Shown in pieces: positions 46,801 to 57,446 of a stretch of 64,000 nucleotides of DNA. The DNA is from Ectocarpus siliculosus. Lineage: Eukaryota > Sar > Phaeophyceae > Ectocarpales > Ectocarpaceae. The stretch is taken from the NCBI GenBank assembly GCA_000310025.1, contig FN648440.1:1-64000 (forward strand), read 5' to 3'. The notes under the pieces are model-generated. The model was given only the letters and a program-made list of their open reading frames with translations, was not told the DNA's origin and made no database searches. Positions within the stretch are counted from its first letter, which is position 1. Every line of letters begins with the position of its first letter. A program made the translations under genes and the position numbers.

Positions 46801-49800
46801 CATCTGGTCAGAACGCTCCACACCGACACCCACAAAACATGTCAGCGAGAATCAACATGTCACACATCACACACCCCACCTCTCCCCGGGATGCGCCGAC
46901 ACCCTACCACCAACACCCAAAACATGTTCTTCCAGCGCCCTCCGCCCTCTACACTGAGGTACCTCCCTCCCGCGCCTCTCCCTCCCGCGCCGCTATCCTC
47001 CCTTTCACGCGTCTCGTCATACCGTGGAAGCTAGCGTACTTCTGCCGCCATCCGCTCATGTGGCCCCTAACCGCAACCCGCCCATTTAGTGTACCCGCCA
47101 CGGGAAGAATCGCATCCCCGCGCGCCCCACCCCCACCCCCCTTGCCCCCCGCCGCGCCTCTCGCCCGCTTGTAGTAGCGACAAAACCCCCATCCGCCCCC
47201 ATCCGCCCCTATGTAGACCCGTCCCCACTTCCCGCTTGTGCGCGCGCGACGCGATGCCGCCGGGCTGGATACGTGCTCACGAATTCCTCTGGCGGTTGTA
47301 GTCCGGCCTCCACTGCTTCTTCAACTCCAGGGCCGTGCGGATAGCTGCTCGGGCCGGGGTCTCACCGCTCCTCGAAGGAGCCGGCTGCTCCGTTTGCCAG
47401 TCATCCGGCAAGGTGCGCTGCGTAGCACAGAGGGCCGGCCGGTTGCGTCCGCTGCGCGAGTCCTCCTCTGCAAGCTGGATCGGCGATACCTTCTCGTCTT
47501 GCAGAAAGTTGTGCAGATGGAAAAGAGCCGTGATGAGATCCGCGCGTCCTGCGAACTGCACGCGGAGAGGTCTCCACAGAATGCCCCAAGTCGAAACCAG
47601 GATGCCGAAGCTCTGCTCGATCTTGACACGAAGCTGGCTCAGGTGGAAGTTGAACGAGTCCTCCCCCGCCGGCAGCAGCCTCCCAGGGTACGGAGTCAGA
47701 AGCTTTTCTCCAATGGGGTAGGCGGCGTCACCAATGATGTGAAATCCGGTGGGCAAGCGGGCGACGGCCTTGGCGAGGGAAGATCGATTCCATGCTACCC
47801 AGTCGTTCGTAGAGCCTGGTGAGATCGCCGACATCGCGCAAAACCGGTAGTTGGCGGTGCACATCGCTTGTACGTTGATGCCGTACGCGGACTTGCTGCC
47901 AGAGTAGTACGCGAGGACGTTGGCGGTGTCTTTCGCATACGGAGCCTTGGCCTTGATGAACAGACCATCCACGGCGGCGACGACCCAGGAGAAAATGCCA
48001 TCGGTGCTCTTCTCCTGCATTTGTAGACGGCAGACACGAGGGCGGGAAAGTAGCAGTGTCGGGAAGGGATATAAAATAAGTCGAGAGATACGTTGACAAA
48101 AATTGGTAACAGTGTTCAGCTGTACGTTGTGTGGGTTGATGTCATCGGCGACGGCGCCATCGCCAGCAACGGCGGGCATACCATGTAAACTGAGAGTTGG
48201 GCCGTTTGATAATCCTAATCATAATCATGCGTCACGTACAGCGGTACAAAGGTATCAGGGCATTTTAGAGCCACGGAGGTGACTGCATTGATTCCACACT
48301 CTTGTATCGCTAAAAGCTGTTGCCGGGCCACTGCTGTTGCGGGGCCGAACCAACGTGGCCAGCATACACAAAGGATGACAACAACATTTATTTGTAAAGG
48401 ACACCGAAAGCTGGCGAACCACCCGGGACCCGGGGGATATTTTTCGGTTCGAACAATGCTGACCACGATGACAACCCGAACTCGTACCCGCCGGCGACAA
48501 CACTTTTGTTTCTCTCTTATCAACGAGGGCTGCGTATAGATAGTCCTCCCTACGCTAAAACGGCTGGAAACAGCAGACGTGAAAAAATACACGATATCCC
48601 GCGGTTGGTCGAAAGAATGCCGCCAAGAATAACCGTAGTTGCAGTACTGACCACCGTTAGGTCTCACCTTGAATCTATTGGCGTTTCGCATGCAGCCTTC
48701 CTCGGTCAGGGGGAAGTCAAATGCCCCAATCGCAGGCGTCTCGTTGATGGCATCGATCACTTGCCACAAGATGTCGAACGTGACCGCCCTCGACAAGCCA
48801 AACATGAGGGCAACATCCCAGTAACTGCCGCCAGCCAGGATCCTCAACGCCGCGGCAACGCGGACTTCCACAGCTATGGCGCCGTTGGTTGGCGATCGCA
48901 GTGCTGTGGGGTTTCCGAGCGACGCGCAGATAACGTTTGCAGGATGAGCGTGAGTCGTTCAGGACAGAAGTACGAGTGTCAAAGGGGGCATGTTTGCAAT
49001 CGCCAGCACCTAGTTTAGCAACCTACGACGGGGGGCGCATGTTCTCCGCAAACTCGTCAGATTGCCGGCCCAATCCACCTACCTATGTACTACGGTACGG
49101 AGACGGCTCTGTGTTCATCACCTACGTACGCATTTTGCACATGATGAGCACGTGTCGACAGCTGTTGTGTCATTGCGGGATACGACAATTTGTATCGGCT
49201 CCCGACGAGGCTGTACTTGTTTAGTGGGGCCGGCGTGTACTGTACGCCCTGTGAATACTGCTGCACAGTAGTGAGCGTCACGAATAGTACCTCCGCCTTT
49301 AACCCATACAATGACCGCTGCTGTACAAGTATGTGTCTTGTAACAGTAGATCGTACAATACTGCTGCTGCGCTGTACGTACCCTGCTGCCGCATGTTCGA
49401 CGAGCGAGTTGCTTTTTTAAAAAAGGCAGCAGGAACATAGACTACAGCAGTAGTCTATGTACAGCACATGTTTTAGACTTGTGCTCTTCCCCGTTGCTTT
49501 CTACATATACACCCAGAAGAACCCTCATCACGCATACCTGCCGTGGGCGGCTGCATCTACACATCAACACTCACCGCCGAACTGCTGCGTTGACTTCCAG
49601 CGAAGGGCGGAGTAGCTCGACAAGCTTGTGGAAACTGCCTTTCTCCATGCGGTACGACCGCCGCCACCCGTGCCGTTTATCGAGGTCCGCCTCGTGTTGA
49701 GCCCACGGAAGACGCTTGGGCTCGTAGATGGGCTCCCGTTCCTGAGGGCAGTGGGCACGATGAGCCTCTCCTGCTGCCACGACGCCCGCCGCCACTACTA

Positions 49801-52800
49801 CGACCCAAGACTGTGAATCTCTTGTCATGGGCTACATCCTCCTCGTCGATAGCTCGCCGACGGCGCTTCTCCCGGCGTTGCGCTGCGATCCCCCTGGGAT
49901 CTTGACGCTTCCCACGCTCAGGCATGGTAGTGGAGTTGCCTTGGGAAGCACTTTGAGGTGCTGTTGGTGCTGTCTAGGTGTGGTGTGATGAAGACAGCAC
50001 GCGTGACCGGTGTCTGCTCCGGTAGCCGAAAAAAAGCGGGAAATTTTTCACCGAACAGTAAAAGGAGCAAGCCCCCAAAAAATACGCCTTGCTCTTTTTA
50101 CGGAAACGTAGAGGAACGCCTCCATATATTTCAAGAAAATACGGTTTCGTAACCAAATACGTATTTTTTCGGCCTGATAAGACACAACCTAAGTCGATAT
50201 ATATATTATATGTGTTTTTGCTTCACAGCAGGACAACTTCAGGTTGACATTTTTGTTTGACACCACCGGAGGCCGGTGGATCTTTACGAAGTCCATGTTC
50301 CGTTTTATTTTTTTTAACGATTTTACCCCGGAGACGCAGGAAAGGATAAAATGAATGGCAACATGTACCACTTCGTGACGTCACATAGATAGGATGACAA
50401 AAGAAAAGTTGGAAAAGAAGAATACGGTAACCTGTAGTCTATTTCACATTAAATTTGTTAGTACACGCCGGACTTCTTCCACACATCTGGGTTAGAATCC
50501 AAACACCAAACTGGAAATACCCTAATATTATCGATCGCCCTCGACAATTTGGGACGTTTGCCACCAGTTCGTCGTGCTCCGGCGTCCGACCCATTGAATA
50601 TACCTCCTGGAGTGAGTACGCGAACAACTCATCACAACACTACACCGTAGTTCTCCACCAGAAGACCCAAAAACGTGTCGCAGGCGCTGCCAATTGAAAT
50701 GGCTTTCTTCTTTGATGTACCCGCGAAGATTTGCATCTTTTGGGGACGGCTGCAGTGGTTATTCAATCAACTGCCATCACACTATTATAGACACCCCGTG
50801 AGGATGATGCGTACTGCGGAATTACAGGAAAGACCGAGTACGTGTTGGAGTCCATGCCAACTGCAAAGGGCAACAAAAACCATGATCGTGCGCCTGAGTG
50901 TCCCAAACATGTAATACTATCAGGTTGAAACAGCCGGACGCCAAGTGTGGAAAAGGCTCGTATGACCCGACTTTCGGTGCACATCAGCATCAACTGATGA
51001 AGTAAGCAGTATGACACCGACACAGCAATCGGGAAAATTTGAATATTTTTATTGGGCCTTCCTAAAGATTCCGAAAGACGACACGCACGTCGTTCACACG
51101 TCCAGCCCCACCAATAGGTTTCTAGCGCTCAACCTTACCACACAGCAACCCAGTGATTTACCACGCACTGTACACCCCAACTCATGACCGATCCAAGAGA
51201 TCGCGGCAACAACCGCCGTCGAGACGACACAAACACAAGGAACCGCCGGTACCGAGTTGTCAACGCCACCGACATAAACACGCGTCGAGGGGCTCAGCGT
51301 GCTGCCTCCGCCGATGCTCTCAACGCCCATCGTAGAGCACAATATTCCGCGTCGGCAGAGGCCATCAACAGCCGTCGTAGAACTCGCCATGCCGACAGAG
51401 CACAACAGCTCAACGCCGCACGTCGACGGCGTAGAGCGACCGTCATCAACAACAAAAGGGGGTTGCCCTTCAACGACATCTTTCACGCCGAGGACGACTC
51501 CACCTCACTACGAGCCATTGTTGGAGACCGCCAGCGAGCCTTGGAGGAGGCGCGACGAGACCAGGGCATCACAGCGCAGACCGGAGATCCTTGCCGGCAT
51601 TGTGGCGCCAAACTGTTCGCTAAAGAGTCCAAGGGCATTTGTTGCAAGAATGGGAAGTACATCCTCCCGCGACTGCCGCCACTACCCCCTTCATTGAAAG
51701 AATTGTACGATTCTCCGGAGCCATCAGCGCAGAGGTTCAGGAAGGAATCGAGGATGTATAACTGCCGATGCAACTTCGCCTCGCTCAACGTGGAGGATGG
51801 TGAACTCAAAAAAATGTTCGGTGACCATCTCGTGTCTGTCCAAGGGAGGTGAGATCGATTGACATGTGCAACGATATATGCTACAATTGTATAATGAGGT
51901 ATAGATTCATTCGTGTGGTCTTTCATTTCTATTTTCCTTGGTGGTTTAATACACGTTTGATTCGTTCGATAGCATATAATTGAGTGTAGATTAGTTCGTG
52001 TGATCTTTCGTATATATCTTTATTCGTGTTACAAAATACAATACATCCATATAAAAGCGTATTTTCGTCTTTTCTTCTGTACGACGCAATACCCGAACAC
52101 CTTCCGATACAAAAAACAATGTCACTAACATCAACAATAATTTCCCTCCTCCGTTCATATTCCATTCACACACCGCATCACAAGTTCGTACATCCTGCGC
52201 TCTCCCCCATGTACACCGTTCCTGCCCATCTCTTTGGCCAGAACTTACCATTCTGTTCGAGACGGCGGCCATTCCAACGTTCAATGGCTCCTACATGACC
52301 TCAACTTCGTCTCTAGCCACCTCGACAAAGGGACCATGACGACGATACTGCGCGAGTTGCGATCCACATCACCCTATGTCGGACGCCTCAAAGCCGCCAT
52401 GAGCACTCGGTGGGTGCCTACCGTCACGACCTATACTTAAAGTTAGACTACAGCAAAATATTCGAGTATCATTTGGCTCTGTTAGACATGTCGAACGTGC
52501 TTCCTGCTGCCAACATCCCCACATACCACTTCGTATCCATATTGTGCATATGTTTCTATGATATGTTGGGAAGGTGCAGAACGGGAGTTTTGTTTGATCC
52601 ATCCGTTCTACTTCTCACGTATCTGGTGCGAATCATTCTACATCATTTCCACTTCCACCGTTCCTTTTCCAGGACTGAATCGGCTGCTATTTCGAGCACC
52701 TTGGCATTCTCCGCGCCTGGTGCACCGTCGTCAGAAATGATAGCTGTGGACACCCGCAGCAGGGGGGTCATGCCTACAGACAAGACCACCATGACGAGGA

Positions 52801-55800
52801 CGCTCACAGGGGAAATAAACACCATCAGTTACCTCAATCGTAACTATTTCCCTTTGACATACGTCCTGCTGTTTCCGCACGGTGGGGAATCCGGATGGCA
52901 CCCCGACCTGAAGAGCACGACCGGTCGAAAAATCACGTTAGCACAATGGGTAACCCAGTTGTTGTTCAGGGAACCACGATTCGAGAAACTGGGGCCATTG
53001 GTCAACGAATTTCTCATCGACGTTTTCAGTTGCATCGAAGATCAACGACTCTCGTTCCACGCACATAACCAAGACAAGTACCGGACGTCGATGCACCACG
53101 CGTCTGCAGTTGCGCAACGTTACCGGCAACCGCAGCCCCACCACGATCCCGTCGATGCCATCATCGTCCCATCGAGTTTTAGCGGGGGATTCGCCGACCA
53201 AGCGAAGAAGCTGACGGAGTCCATGGCGATTCTACGCCACTTCGGGCGGCCATCATACTTCCTCACCGTCACGTGCAACACAGTGAGTCCTTACGGTACG
53301 AACACGTGTACGACACAAGTATACCGACAGACAAAACCTTCCTGTTTGTATTCACTAAACATCCACATATCTATCTCATCCTTCGCACTCCGCAGGAATG
53401 GCCGGAGATACAAGAACGATTACATCCGGGACAGACGGCTTTCGATCGCGCCCAACTTTGCGCCAGAGTGTTCAAACAGAAACTCGATGCCCTGCTCAAG
53501 GTGATTACATGTTTTCCTTGCGTTCGGCCCCATCGATTATTCGTGTCACGACTCATACGACGTCCATAGACACTCCGCCTATCGATTCCACATCGTGTAC
53601 ATGTCGCATATCTCCTGGCGGAAACATTTTCACTCACAGATCATTCCTACCCCCCCGAACTTCGACCCCACAGATTTACCTCAAGTCTTCGGCAGAATCA
53701 TCTTCAGGATCGCGGTCATTGAATTTCAGGTGAATTCCTCTGCTACCAAGGTCTGTCTACGTCATTTTGGGAGCGGCTTTCAAACTTTTCGTTGATAAGT
53801 CTCCGTGTGTCCTTTTCCGCACATGAGTAATATGCGGTTATTACCTTTTCTTTCGCTTCCACGATGGGTCTTTTATCACCCCGTCTTGCATTTCTGCGGA
53901 CCTGCGTTATCAAGAAGGATTGGGTTCAAGTCCGACTTGTTTCCCCCCTTCGCTGCCTTTCTCTATCTTTCATTACGTACTGCATGTGTGCCGTTTCATC
54001 GGCGTCGGACTCCTCGATACTGGTGGATTACCTGTTGCAGATAAAGGGAGTTCCTTTATTCCGAGAGAGCCATACGTCGGCATCCGGCCTTTACATGTTT
54101 TTTATGCATTCTTCTCCTGATGAGTCTCCGTGTCACTTTTTCTGCGCTTGAGTCACATGCAGTTATGACCTGCGCTTTGACTTTCACGATGGGTATTTCA
54201 CCCCGTCTTGCATTGGTGAGTACGTGTGTTATATAGAGGAGCGTTCAAGTCCTACTTTTCCCCCCTTGCGTTTCCTTCCCCTATCCTTCTTTGCGTGTCG
54301 CAACTGGGTGAGTCCTCGTCGTCGGCCTCCTCGATACTTGTGCATTACTTGTTGGAAATTGTGGGAATCCCTTCCCTTCATTCCGAGAGAGCCATAGGTC
54401 GGCATCCGACCTTTTCATTTCAATTTGCATAGTTCCCCTCGTCATGTTTGCCGTTACGATTACCATCGATGCTTAAGCGCGTATGTCTTCAATCTTCTTA
54501 GCCGGCCTTCCGACTCCTCCCTGATAAGTCGCCGTGTCAGCTTCTCCGCGCGTGAATCATGTCCAGTTATGACCTTCGCTTTGACTTTCACAATGGGTAT
54601 TTTACCTCCGGGTCTTGCATTTCTACTGTAGTGTAGGTACCTGCGTTTTGAGGAAGGACTGCGTTCAAGTATCATTTTTTTCCCCTTGCGTTTCCTTCCC
54701 CTGTACCTCTTCGCGTACCACATGTGTGTCCTTCATCGTCGTCGGCTCCATACTTGTGGATTGCCTCTTGGAAATTCTGGGAATCCCTCCATTCCAAGAC
54801 AGCCATAAGTCGGCATCCGGCATTTTCTTTTTTTGTATGCATTTTTCTTCTTGTGCACTTTTTCCGTTGCGCTTGCCATCGTCGCTTAATTACATGTTTG
54901 TGTCTTCAAACTTTCGCAGCCGGCCTTGAAACTTCTTCTTCATGAGCCTCCGTGGTAACTTCTCCGCGCACGGGTTATATGTAGTTATGTCCTGCGCTTC
55001 GACCTTCATGATGGGTATTTTACCTCCCCGTCTTGCATTCGTGAATACCTGCGTCATACAGAAGGTCGTTCCACGACGCAAACATCGACGTCTCTTTTTT
55101 CTTTTCTTCCCTTCGCACTCCTTCCTTCCGGCACTTCTCACACCAACTTCAAACGTGGGGTGCAATTTGCTCTCTTCGTACCTTTCTTGTCGGCAATCTC
55201 CATCATAATGTGCATAATGTGTACTTCGGTTTTTCGGCTTTACAATTTCCGATAGACCAGACTATGGACTCACACGTCTCTTCCCCCTCCGCAGGACCGC
55301 GCGCTCGTCGAGGGCCGAAAATTCTTCACAAATTCCTTACCTCTCCACTTCTTCCCCCTACAAATCCTCTACCCTTCTTCTTCTTCTTTGCTTCCCCACG
55401 GACACTCACTACCATCGGGCCGGGATGTTGGCCCCCAGGCCCATTGGGGGGCGGGGGGCCAATCCTTAACCCTAGTGTATGTTTACCATGGAAACAATCA
55501 ATTAACACGTTGTCCGAAACATATTCTCCCACATTGCGTGCTTCATGAAGGGAGCAACCTAGTGTGCACGGCGTTGTACCTGCAACTCATGAAGCTCGTC
55601 GAGGACTACGGCGAAACCCTTGAGGACGTTGTCTTTCAGGTGGACAACACGGTGGCGGAGAATAAAAACAACTACTTGCTAGGGTGCTTGGGGCTGCTGG
55701 TCGCGAGGGGTGTGGTGAAGACGGCAACGCTGATGTTCATGCAGGTCGGCCACACGCACATCATGATCGACCAGATCTTCTCGAGGTGAGTATCGGAGAA

Positions 55801-57377
55801 GGAAGAAGAGACGGACGACACTTTTCTAGGTAACATATTAGAGTATAGTGGAGTATAGTGATTTACGCAGCCCTGTCGTTTGTTGCTGTTTGTTGTTTAT
55901 GCTGTTTAGTCTGCCCTATCCTTACTGCAACCGAGTAGGCCAGTCCCTGAACGCATATTACCTTTTCGCATCTGTTCGTTTCCTTTTAACCGTCGCCACG
56001 AAGATTCGGTACAGCTGTTAAGGGGCGCAACATCTTCACGAGAAGTCATCTAGCTGTCGCTCTCCGAAACGCCTACGACACCCTGCCGGTACACGTGACG
56101 ACGCTCGAGAATCTGGGGAACTTCAAGGAGCTGCTACTAGGAGCGACCAGCAGGGTCCCCCGCATCACGGCCTGGCGGGCCTTTCGGGTTCAGATGCAGG
56201 GTGGTGCTTGCGTCGTCGAGGTCAAGCGGGCCATGCACCATGAGCGTTGGTTAGGATTCAGCGCAAACGGGAAGGAGGTGGGGACGGGAGACGGATTTTC
56301 TCCGCATAGGCTGTTCTTCCAAGGCTCTGTGCGCATCGAAAGCTTACCTTCATACAAGCTCAAGACGGTGGACCCCCATACGATTCACATGATCAAGCAG
56401 CGGTTCGAGGCGTCTCATTCGAGGATGGCGGCGGCGTTCCCGGGCGGTGAGTACACATATGAAAATGGCTGCTGTTACTGTTAAATTGGCTACCATCTGG
56501 GTCCCCTCGGGGCTACCTTCTGATGTCCTCTACGGCGATTTTCTGTTTATTTTTTTATACAATGCTAGAGATACTCAACGTTACTGACTGCCAGCAATAG
56601 TAGGTACACGTTTTAGTCGTGGTGTTGTCAATTCGACAAACTCGTGTGCCACTTCCCTTGACGTATTCATTTGTTCCGGTTCTCTCCTCAGATCCAGCCC
56701 GAGTCCAGGCGCTCAAACAAGAGCAAAGGCGGCAACTTCTTCTCCTTGAGAGGAAGGGCCATCTTCTGCCTGATCTCCCCGTGGATTGGCTACCCGATAT
56801 CATACGGGAGGGATGCGACGACTCCGACGAAGGCCTGCACGTTGGAGGAAATGACGACGGCGCCAGCGACACAGACGAAATCCAATCTGACCACGACAGT
56901 TCTGAAGACTAAGACGAACACGGCCACTGTGCTGCGGCCGGGAGAGTGCAGGGGCGGTTGCCGGTGAAGGGAACCGATGGCAACCAAGGTCGTCATCATG
57001 CCACCATTGGCAGCTTCGGGTTTTTGTTGGCGGATGAGGCACCCTTCCTTGTTGGAAAGATTGATCGGGAAAGGACTGGTGAAGGAGGCGAGCGCGAGGT
57101 TTGTCTGCACTGGTTCACTCCCAGTGCCCGCTTAGTGAGTCAGGCGTCGTCGGTGGAATTCGAAAAGTACGGCCGGGCCGTCTTCAGCCAAACGTTCATC
57201 AGTCTTCCGGTTGAGGCAGTAGCAGGGCAACGCCAAAAAAAACAGTATGTCCCGGACGAGGGGTGGGAGCCGGAGTCTGGTATTGTGACGACCTGCCGTT
57301 TGTTGAGGAGGTCGAAATACGTTCCTGCGACTGTGCTCAAGGTGTTGCGTGCTGCGAAAATGGCCTCCCAAGGATAG
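40815..57377 (+). CDS. Gene C: DUF7869-type protein, candidate transposase of the giant element, with 11.3-kb intron
   Basis: Exons: 40815-41376, 42628-42804, 42986-43319, 43695-43855, 44163-44251, 55551-55785, 56004-56446, 56692-57377. From exon 2 onward every junction closes in phase; exon 1 to 2 does not, so a small exon may be missing. Visible blocks: a Cys-rich N-terminal part (TCCARMRCVEC, then EPVCSNAFMWLFGVS), GDFMLCETCTRLKG in exon 3, and in exon 6 VDNTVAENKNNY followed by VGHTHIMIDQIFSR, the hallmark of DUF7869 proteins. The Asp-rich pattern looks like an RNase H-type nuclease; that is inference. An in-frame TAA at 56910-56912 precedes a C-terminal module (FGFLLADEAPFLVGKI, CLHWFT); it is either a premature stop or removed by an intron (possible sites 56842 and 56949). 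The final TAG at 57375 is followed three codons later by TGA. Intron 5 hosts the Harbinger and Helitron elements. Confidence 0.6.
41377..42627. other. Intron of gene C, with CAG microsatellite
   Basis: No exon recognised. An eight- to nine-copy CAG run is at 41627-41652 and a short poly-C run at 41907-41916. A small exon may be hidden here, since exons 1 and 2 do not join in phase. Confidence 0.4.
43428..43466. repeat. (CATA)n microsatellite
   Basis: About nine CATA units with one CACA interruption, in an intron of gene C. Confidence 0.85.
44420..45600. repeat. Cluster of diverged dispersed repeats in gene C intron
   Basis: 44425-44705 matches the reverse complement of 63180-63435. 44755-44850 matches the reverse complement of 14660-14790. 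Within the block, a segment with GTTGTG(T/C)TGTGACGGCAT recurs at about 44573, 44965 and 45500, so three diverged units of some 400-530 bp lie in a row. A poly-T run is at 45137-45153. No gene recognised. Confidence 0.6.
45623..45654 (+). repeat. Harbinger left terminal inverted repeat
   Basis: 32 bp ending in AAAAATACGTA, preceded by target duplication TAA at 45620-45622. It differs from the right end at positions 3 and 21. Confidence 0.93.
45848..45994 (+). CDS. Small open frame in Harbinger element, doubtful
   Basis: A 48-codon frame starting MNNNAVAVADRPSR and ending VAQITVKEMFGDE. Harbinger elements usually carry a second, DNA-binding (Myb/SANT) gene and this position would suit its first exon, but the peptide is too short to identify. 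Listed only for completeness. Confidence 0.15.
   Translation: MNNNAVAVADRPSRTKTVPLRLQGGGESGAAAGHGVAQITVKEMFGDE
47277..49925 (-). CDS. PIF/Harbinger transposase (HARBI1-like DDE)
   Basis: Catalyses cut-and-paste movement of the Harbinger element. Exons: 49828 (or 49925) to 49575, about 48903-48668, and 48014-47277 (TGA stop). The exon 2 to 3 junction is phase 0 with AAG/GTGAGA and TGCAG sites. The DDE fold is visible: VVAAVDG (first Asp), STNDW and GDAAYPIGEKLL (second Asp), IEQSFGIL (Glu). Exon 2 carries a helix-turn-helix-like segment (AGGSYWDVALMFGLSRAV). Exon 1 ends LVELLRPSLEVN, typical of the family. The ATG at 49925 opens a basic frame (REKRRRRAIDEEDVAHDKR) that differs from the frame of the rest of exon 1, so either translation starts at 49828 or a one-base shift exists near 49810. 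The exon 1 to 2 phase is unresolved. All catalytic residues are present, but activity is uncertain. Confidence 0.85.
50158..50189 (-). repeat. Harbinger right terminal inverted repeat
   Basis: Inverted partner of 45623-45654, followed by target duplication TAA at 50190-50192. Confidence 0.93.
50193..51183. other. Between Harbinger end and Helitron coding start
   Basis: About 1 kb with no recognised gene. The 5' TC end of the Helitron should lie here, or left of the Harbinger if that element jumped into the Helitron, but I could not fix it. Part is presumably original intron sequence of gene C. Confidence 0.35.
51184..53729 (+). pseudogene. Helitron Rep protein, N-terminal part only
   Basis: Exons 51184-51849, 52242-52409, 52673-53282, 53396-53500 and 53640-53729 join in perfect phase with consensus splice sites and no internal stop. 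The protein shows the Helitron N-terminal zinc motif (CRHCGAKLFAKE, then GICCKNGKYILP), SPYVGRL, and the Helitron-like N domain (YLNRNYFPLTYVLLFPHGG, FGRPSYFLTVTCN). It ends FRIAVIEFQ at 53729, immediately before the point where Rep proteins carry their HUH histidines (PHxH); those, the catalytic Tyr and the helicase are absent. The exons are clean, so truncation seems due to a deletion or replacement rather than slow decay. From ATG 51184 the first exon is Arg/Asn-rich. Confidence 0.8.
53795..55070. repeat. Diverged ~320-420-bp tandem repeats inside Helitron
   Basis: Units start near 53795, 54118, 54520 and 54941 with GATGAGTCTCCGTG-like sequence, then contain GTTATGACC, CACGATGGGTATTTTACC, CCGTCTTGCATT, TTCCCCTTGCGTTTCC and GGCATCCGGCC blocks. 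Three full copies and a partial one differ substantially, so the array is old. It begins 65 bp after the last Rep exon, occupying the place of the missing Rep and helicase coding sequence. Confidence 0.8.
55428..55475 (+). terminator. Helitron 3' terminal hairpin and CTAG end
   Basis: Stem TTGGCCCCC / GGGGGCCAA around a 17-base loop, a nine-base spacer, then CTAG and a following T. This matches the structure that ends Helitron rolling-circle transfer. It lies 75 bp upstream of gene C exon 6. Confidence 0.8.
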
Positions 57378-57446
57378 AAGACGTGAGCAAGAGGTCTATT
57401 TGTACTCCAGTAAAAGCACTGCTTGTGTTGTAAGCGTCTACACGCG

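Larger units (their letters stand above)
45623..50189 (-). mobile_element. Complete PIF/Harbinger DNA transposon, 4567 bp
   Basis: 32-bp terminal inverted repeats starting GGGTGTGTCTTATCAGG (45623-45654) and GGTTGTGTCTTATCAGG (50189-50158 on the minus strand), with 30 of 32 positions identical. Both sides are flanked by the trinucleotide TAA (45620-45622 and 50190-50192), the TWA target duplication typical of this superfamily. It encodes a DDE transposase on the minus strand. The usual second Myb/SANT gene was not recognised. 46600-47240 is C-rich on the plus strand and non-coding as far as I can see. It lies within intron 5 of gene C. Confidence 0.93.
51184..55475 (+). mobile_element. Truncated Helitron (5' end undefined)
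   Basis: Rolling-circle transposon. It encodes the N-terminal part of a Rep/helicase gene (51184-53729), then about 1.3 kb of tandem repeats, then a textbook 3' terminus: a 9-bp perfect stem (55428-55436 with 55454-55462), nine bases, and CTAG at 55472-55475 followed by T. The HUH nuclease core and the whole helicase are missing, so it is non-autonomous. The coding part and 3' end are in the same orientation as gene C. Confidence 0.75.

Noticed and set aside
46600-47240. Second Harbinger gene (Myb/SANT) in the C-rich region
   Set aside because: No frame on either strand shows the Trp-spaced helices of that domain; the open frames are Pro/His-rich composition artefacts.
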